Positions 60,798-64,000 of a stretch of DNA of 64,000 nt are shown in pieces (positions within the stretch are counted from its first letter, which is position 1; each line of letters starts with the position of its first letter). The translations under genes were made by a program, and so were the position numbers. The notes below the pieces were generated by a model. The model was not told the origin of the DNA. It did not search any database and saw only the letters and a list, made by a program, of their open reading frames with translations. This stretch comes from an uncultured Litoreibacter sp. (GTDB lineage Bacteria; Pseudomonadota; Alphaproteobacteria; Rhodobacterales; Rhodobacteraceae), in NCBI RefSeq assembly GCF_947487515.1, contig NZ_CANKWO010000003.1, positions 727,843 through 791,842 of the forward strand. Direction: 5' to 3'.

Positions 60798-61751
60798 TCA
60801 TAGGCTCCATGTGCTTGGATGATAAAGTATAGAGTTTCCGTTAGCATCTAAGTCACTCAACCCGAAATCTTCAAGGGTTGCTGTGTGTGCATTGTTCCAA
60901 ACATCGTATCCTGGATCGACGCCGTCAGGAATGCCTAAATTTCGATACCGCTCCAGTTCTCTCATTTCATGAGTATAGTAGCGGAGATCGTAATCAGTCG
61001 GGGCTAGCTCGCCTCGACTTATCCGATCAAGTCGATCTATCATCGCTGCATTGGCAGGGTCGTCATCAAATCTTCCAACATGAGTGCGTACATCCGAAAT
61101 TCCGCTCTCATCTATTTGAGCTGTTCTCCAGTCTGACCTTCGTATTGGCCCGCCCGCATTATCAGGATCATATGGGCGATTACTTGCAGTGCCTCTACCA
61201 CCACTATGGGTCAATCGTTCGGGATTTGCTTTTCTGTCGACCCGAATCTTTCCGCCATTCATCCCCAGCGTGTTCGGATCGATCTCCAGCTTATACTGGT
61301 TCACACGGTGGCGGATGCGCGCCACGCCGTCCGCACCCGCACGGGTGGCGGCTTCTAGTTCGTCGTGCAGACCTTTGCCAATTTTGGCCAATGCGGCGAT
61401 GGCTTTGCGGAACGCATCAAGTATGTCCGCCAGCACGCTGAGGCTTGCCGCCTTCCTAGCCATGCCCCGCAGCTTGCCGATGAACGCAACAAACCGCCCC
61501 GCCAGAAGCGCCACGCCGGCCCCCGTTAGGGCCGCGATGACGGCCAAAACTATCTCGATCAGCACCTCGGGCAGGATGAAACCGGTGACCACGCCGACCA
61601 TTTCGGACCAGAAGTTCGGCACCATGTTCATCGCCACCGACATGATGACGTGGAAGACGTTCTCGAAGGCCGAGGTCTCGCTGGCGATGAGCACCATGCG
61701 CTCGATCCAGTCTTGGCCGTTGTCGATCAACTGCGCGAAGAGACTGCCCAA
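60798..61751 (-). CDS. Orphan toxin module 3: novel C-terminal domain
   Basis: An open frame of 317 codons beginning at a TTG at the repeat border, without a ribosome site; the open frame continues upstream without ATG to a stop near 61822. Residues 1-165 are the common segment: an amphipathic start (FAQLIDNGQDWIERMVLIAS), hydrophobic helices (about 35-95), a helical stalk (ADILDAFRKAIAALAKIGKG) and the NQYKLEIDPNTLGMNG junction. Residues 175-317 are the toxin: DVRTHVGRFDDDPANAAMID, APTDYDLRYYTHEMRELERY, VWNNAHTATLEDFGLSDL. I recall similar WNNAHTATLEDY tails in other polymorphic toxins but know no assigned activity. The module is probably silent in place. Confidence 0.75.
   Translation of the reverse strand: MGSLFAQLIDNGQDWIERMVLIASETSAFENVFHVIMSVAMNMVPNFWSEMVGVVTGFILPEVLIEIVLAVIAALTGAGVALLAGRFVAFIGKLRGMARKAASLSVLADILDAFRKAIAALAKIGKGLHDELEAATRAGADGVARIRHRVNQYKLEIDPNTLGMNGGKIRVDRKANPERLTHSGGRGTASNRPYDPDNAGGPIRRSDWRTAQIDESGISDVRTHVGRFDDDPANAAMIDRLDRISRGELAPTDYDLRYYTHEMRELERYRNLGIPDGVDPGYDVWNNAHTATLEDFGLSDLDANGNSILYHPSTWSL
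61426..61751. repeat. 326-bp perfect repeat, copy B
   Basis: Identical to 57010-57335 and in the same orientation, 4,416 bp away. Recombination between the copies would delete modules 4 and part of 3 and 5 and join the module 3 promoter side to the module 5 toxin. Confidence 0.92.
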
Positions 61752-61890
61752 ATTGCTGGATATGGCTTCACAACAGTCAATCTGAAACAGAAACTGTGTA
61801 GGTGTCGCTGGTCCACTGTCAGTTCAAGTTGGATGTGTTTGCTTCAAGGCAGAGTAAAACCCGACGCCTTGTCGGAGCATTTTCGGGCGT

Positions 61891-62421
61891 CTAGAAGTCA
61901 AATTGGACTCGCTTCACACCAGCGCTAAGATCCACATCTTTTGGATTTTTGGCAGGTTGTAAGCCTGCGATAAAACTCGATATATCTTCCGCAACCACTG
62001 TATAGGCCGTTGGGCTATTCTCTCCGTCGGGGCATTCGTGATGCCAAAAAACGATCTGTTTAGTTTGGGCGTCTAGCATGTAAAGGTTTCCAAGGCCATC
62101 TTCTGCAATCGGAACATACTTGCTTTCTAGCCGTCCATTGAGACGCTGAAAATTCTTCATTATTCCATGATCACCGTCAGACAATCCAAATAGGGTAAGT
62201 ACAGATTGGAAGCCCGTTTTTGAAGTTAAAGGGCTTGGCATCAATGGCTTTATTTCTGTCGCCTTATCGAACATGACGGCTCTGTGCTCAGGCGCAATCA
62301 AACGGAGATATTCACTTGGAATTCGCACGCTGAGACGGGCCTCTATCTTATCGAGAGGTAACAATTGTGCCTCGCGATCCGACAGTGAAGGAATTAAAAT
62401 CACATTACTTGATAATGTCAT
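61891..62421 (-). CDS. SUKH (SMI1/KNR4) family immunity protein
   Basis: A 176-residue protein with the SUKH signature: DKIEARLSVRIPSEYLRLIA near residue 25, then a long middle with SKYVPIAEDGLGNLYMLDAQ and IVFWHHECPDGENSPTAYTV, followed by a helix (DISSFIAGL). SUKH proteins are the commonest immunity superfamily of polymorphic toxin systems. It starts 30 bp after the 62452 gene and has no toxin directly upstream, so it is an additional immunity gene of the array. Confidence 0.82.
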   Translation of the reverse strand: MTLSSNVILIPSLSDREAQLLPLDKIEARLSVRIPSEYLRLIAPEHRAVMFDKATEIKPLMPSPLTSKTGFQSVLTLFGLSDGDHGIMKNFQRLNGRLESKYVPIAEDGLGNLYMLDAQTKQIVFWHHECPDGENSPTAYTVVAEDISSFIAGLQPAKNPKDVDLSAGVKRVQFDF

Positions 62422-62451
62422 TTTATAGGCCTCTTCGCATTTAGGTTTCGG

Positions 62452-62772
62452 TCAGGAAATAGGCTCTTGTTCACGTTGCTTGTAGATTACTATCGTTTCA
62501 TCACTTGGCAATGGAAGACGTCCATGCCCAACAACCCTCACATGTTCTATGACCCGAAAATTTTCGGTGTAAATTGAAAGATCATCTGCGATATCTGTAG
62601 CCTCTTCATTGTCTTCACTTGAGGCCTCACTGAGGTCAAAAAATATGTCGATTTGCTTCTCTTTGTAGGAAAATGAAATCATCCGCATATTGGGGGAAAT
62701 GGCTCCTACACACGATTGCATGACAGGTGCGACTAAAGTATTTTCTTTGTTCAGTTTCTCAAAATCAATCAT
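62452..62772 (-). CDS. Predicted immunity protein, module 2
   Basis: A 106-residue acidic protein (MIDFEKLNKENTLVAPVMQS, ISFSYKEKQIDIFFDLSEAS, SEDNEEATDIADDLSIYTEN). Its ATG overlaps the stop of the decayed module 2 toxin tail (TAATG), which shows it is the cognate immunity gene. It has stayed open while the toxin has decayed. No family recognised. Confidence 0.6.
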   Translation of the reverse strand: MIDFEKLNKENTLVAPVMQSCVGAISPNMRMISFSYKEKQIDIFFDLSEASSEDNEEATDIADDLSIYTENFRVIEHVRVVGHGRLPLPSDETIVIYKQREQEPIS

Positions 62773-62969
62773 TATGGCGTCCAGTTTGGATTGGTCGGAA
62801 CTACGCTAGTGCGGGTGGTTCCTTTGATGATAAACACATCAGTCGCTTGGTTCGGAAAGTCCGCTCCAGGATTAATGTTTGTTTCCGTGATAGTCGGCGA
62901 CCGAACAACTGGGAAGCCGCGCCAACACGGGTGGCGGCTTCTAGTTCGTCGCGCAAACCTTTACCGATC
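62772..62969 (-). pseudogene. Decayed toxin module 2 (tail only)
   Basis: Reading leftward, a short remnant of the pre-toxin segment (IGKGLRDELEAATRVGAA, about 62917-62969) is joined out of frame to a toxin tail, NPGADFPNQATDVFIIKGTT, ending NPNWTP with TAATG into the immunity gene. Most of the toxin domain and all of the membrane region are missing. The frame change and deletion make it a pseudogene. Confidence 0.7.
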
Positions 62970-63023
62970 TCTTTAGGAAACCGTCCCTACATGCAAAATA
63001 CCACTTTTAGCGCACACGGCTGA

Positions 63024-63419
63024 TTAAGAACCCGCAACGAAAATCGTCATTTTTCTAAACGCTCTATCTATGGTTTCAGCATCAAGATACCCATCCGAAG
63101 TATGTATCTCGGACCCAATTTTGGCATTCAATTCTGTAGTCGAGATAGAACCATCAGATGGCAAAACACGTCGAGCAGAATGTAACACATCTAATAGATG
63201 CTTGCGGTCATTTTGACCCTCATAATGTGGTGAGAGATCGACATTCACTAGTCCCACTGCAATGTTTTGCAATCCATCCATCCAAGTCTGGGCCACTTTG
63301 GCATCCTTGGGGTTTGAAGAGCTACTCATCACTGAAATCATGGCTCTAAAGCATAACTCAATCTCAAGGTGATGGAAGGCTCTGACCTCGCCATCAATGC
63401 TAACCATCTCGTGTGCCAT
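63024..63419 (-). CDS. Predicted immunity protein, module 1
   Basis: A 131-residue protein (MAHEMVSIDGEVRAFHHLEI, ELCFRAMISVMSSSSNPKDA, STTELNAKIGSEIHTSDGYL). It starts 2 bp after the module 1 toxin stop. Like its counterpart at 52987-53379 it begins MAH and has about the same length, while identity is low, in keeping with specific immunity to two diverged versions of the same toxin type. Predicted cytoplasmic. Confidence 0.62.
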   Translation of the reverse strand: MAHEMVSIDGEVRAFHHLEIELCFRAMISVMSSSSNPKDAKVAQTWMDGLQNIAVGLVNVDLSPHYEGQNDRKHLLDVLHSARRVLPSDGSISTTELNAKIGSEIHTSDGYLDAETIDRAFRKMTIFVAGS

Positions 63420-63421
63420 TT

Positions 63422-64000
63422 CTACTCCAATATCACAATATTCGTTGGCATTGCGTCAAAGTTCTCAAGCCCCCCTTTAATACGCTCGGTCAGTCGATGG
63501 CGCTGAGTATCAGACAGGCCAAGGGTATCAACAACAATGTCGCGTGTCGCTGTGTTAGTCTTCGCGCCCTTCACGACAGAATCGGCTAAGCCGTCTACCA
63601 TGCTGTCATTGATAGGTAAGAGTTCACCGGTATCTTTCCGTGCGAGCGGCCCTTTCAAACTTATCGGGGTGTCACCATCGTAAAAATCTACGCCTTCAGT
63701 AGTAGACGGACCAAGAGGGTTGCCAGTTGTCTGTTCATATCGAGCGCCACCAACGCCCTCGCGCAAATCGGTCACATTACCTTGCTCATGATTGACGCCA
63801 AGTTCGCGAATGCGCTCTTCGGAAAGTTCCGAACGACTAGGCGCTTTCCGCGTTTCAATAGTAGTGCCTCCAGACAACCGCTTCCGCGCAACCCGAATAT
63901 TCCCGCCATTCATCCCAAGCGTATTCGGATCAATCTCGACCTTATACTGATTCAACCGCCGCCGAATGCGCGCGACACCGTCGGCCCCAGCACGGGTGGC
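63422..64000 (-). CDS. Toxin module 1: PD-(D/E)xK-like C-terminal domain (runs off right edge)
   Basis: An open frame of 193 codons that continues beyond the window. It starts within the common segment (TRAGADGVARIRRRLNQYKV, EIDPNTLGMNGGNIRVARK) and then has the toxin domain: ERIRELGVNHEQGNVTDLRE, GGARYEQTTGNPL, EGVDFYDGDTPISLKGPLAR, VVDTLGLSDTQRHRLTERIK and a final NIVILE. Glu in ARYE, Asp in GVDF and Lys in SLKG are spaced like a PD-(D/E)xK nuclease core of the CdiA-CT tRNase kind; that is an inference. As the first module of the array on the coding strand it is the best candidate for belonging to a full-length, expressed toxin gene whose N-terminus lies to the right. Confidence 0.72.
   Translation of the reverse strand, partial: ATRAGADGVARIRRRLNQYKVEIDPNTLGMNGGNIRVARKRLSGGTTIETRKAPSRSELSEERIRELGVNHEQGNVTDLREGVGGARYEQTTGNPLGPSTTEGVDFYDGDTPISLKGPLARKDTGELLPINDSMVDGLADSVVKGAKTNTATRDIVVDTLGLSDTQRHRLTERIKGGLENFDAMPTNIVILE

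Overview
The window looks like a chromosomal segment of a Roseobacter-group alphaproteobacterium (Rhodobacterales). This rests on protein style (paired MerR regulators beside an acyl-CoA dehydrogenase, TRAP and sugar ABC systems, Gfo/Idh/MocA clusters, a D-xylonate dehydratase of the Caulobacter type) and on GC-rich, tightly overlapping genes. No rRNA, CRISPR or intact insertion sequence was seen. All family calls come from reading the translations; no database search was run.

Region 1 (1-7.5 kb) is mostly housekeeping: the start of an acyl-CoA dehydrogenase, two MerR regulators with a LiuR-like palindrome between them, two hotdog thioesterases overlapping a MATE pump, pyrD with a DUF952 gene, a periplasmic 5'-nucleotidase with a possible Pho box, and a small cupredoxin-like secreted protein.

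Region 2 (7.7-43.8 kb) is a long sugar-acid and polyol catabolic block. One operon (D-xylonate dehydratase, SDR, FAH hydrolase, D-2-hydroxyacid dehydrogenase) reads as a non-aldolytic pentonate route ending in pyruvate and glycolate. A divergent operon (HIBADH-type reductase, D-erythronate dehydrogenase) shares its promoter region, which holds a GntR-type palindrome. Then come a GntR regulator, a TRAP transporter followed by an altronate-dehydratase-like gene and oxidoreductases, three overlapping Gfo/Idh/MocA genes, a GMC oxidoreductase, a LacI regulator divergent from aldA, a YtfQRT/YjfF-like ABC importer with an enolase-superfamily dehydratase, an MDR dehydrogenase and a KduD-like SDR, and finally a gluconate/idonate cluster (LacI, gluconokinase, idnO- and idnD-like genes) with a decayed gluconolactonase.

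Region 3 (44-51.7 kb) follows a tRNA-Gly(TCC): an acyl-CoA dehydrogenase resembling sulfinopropanoyl-CoA desulfinases with a divergent LysR gene, a GlxA-type regulator, an MsbA-type ABC exporter, a BON-LysM protein and an acyl-CoA synthetase.

Region 4 (51.7-64 kb) is the most unusual part. It opens with relics of a mobilisable element (frameshifted mobC and a 41-residue relaxase start). The rest is an array, entirely on the minus strand, of polymorphic-toxin C-terminal modules. Repeated GC-rich copies of one pre-toxin segment (membrane-helix region plus an NQYKVEIDPNTLG junction) are each joined to a different toxin domain and followed by an immunity gene, with extra orphan immunity genes between them. 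Seven modules can be told apart, some broken by stops, a frameshift at a G8 tract, or truncation. One pair matches the Tde/Tdi DNase-immunity layout known from type VI secretion. Two modules share a 326-bp identical repeat. The intact parent toxin probably lies just beyond the right edge.
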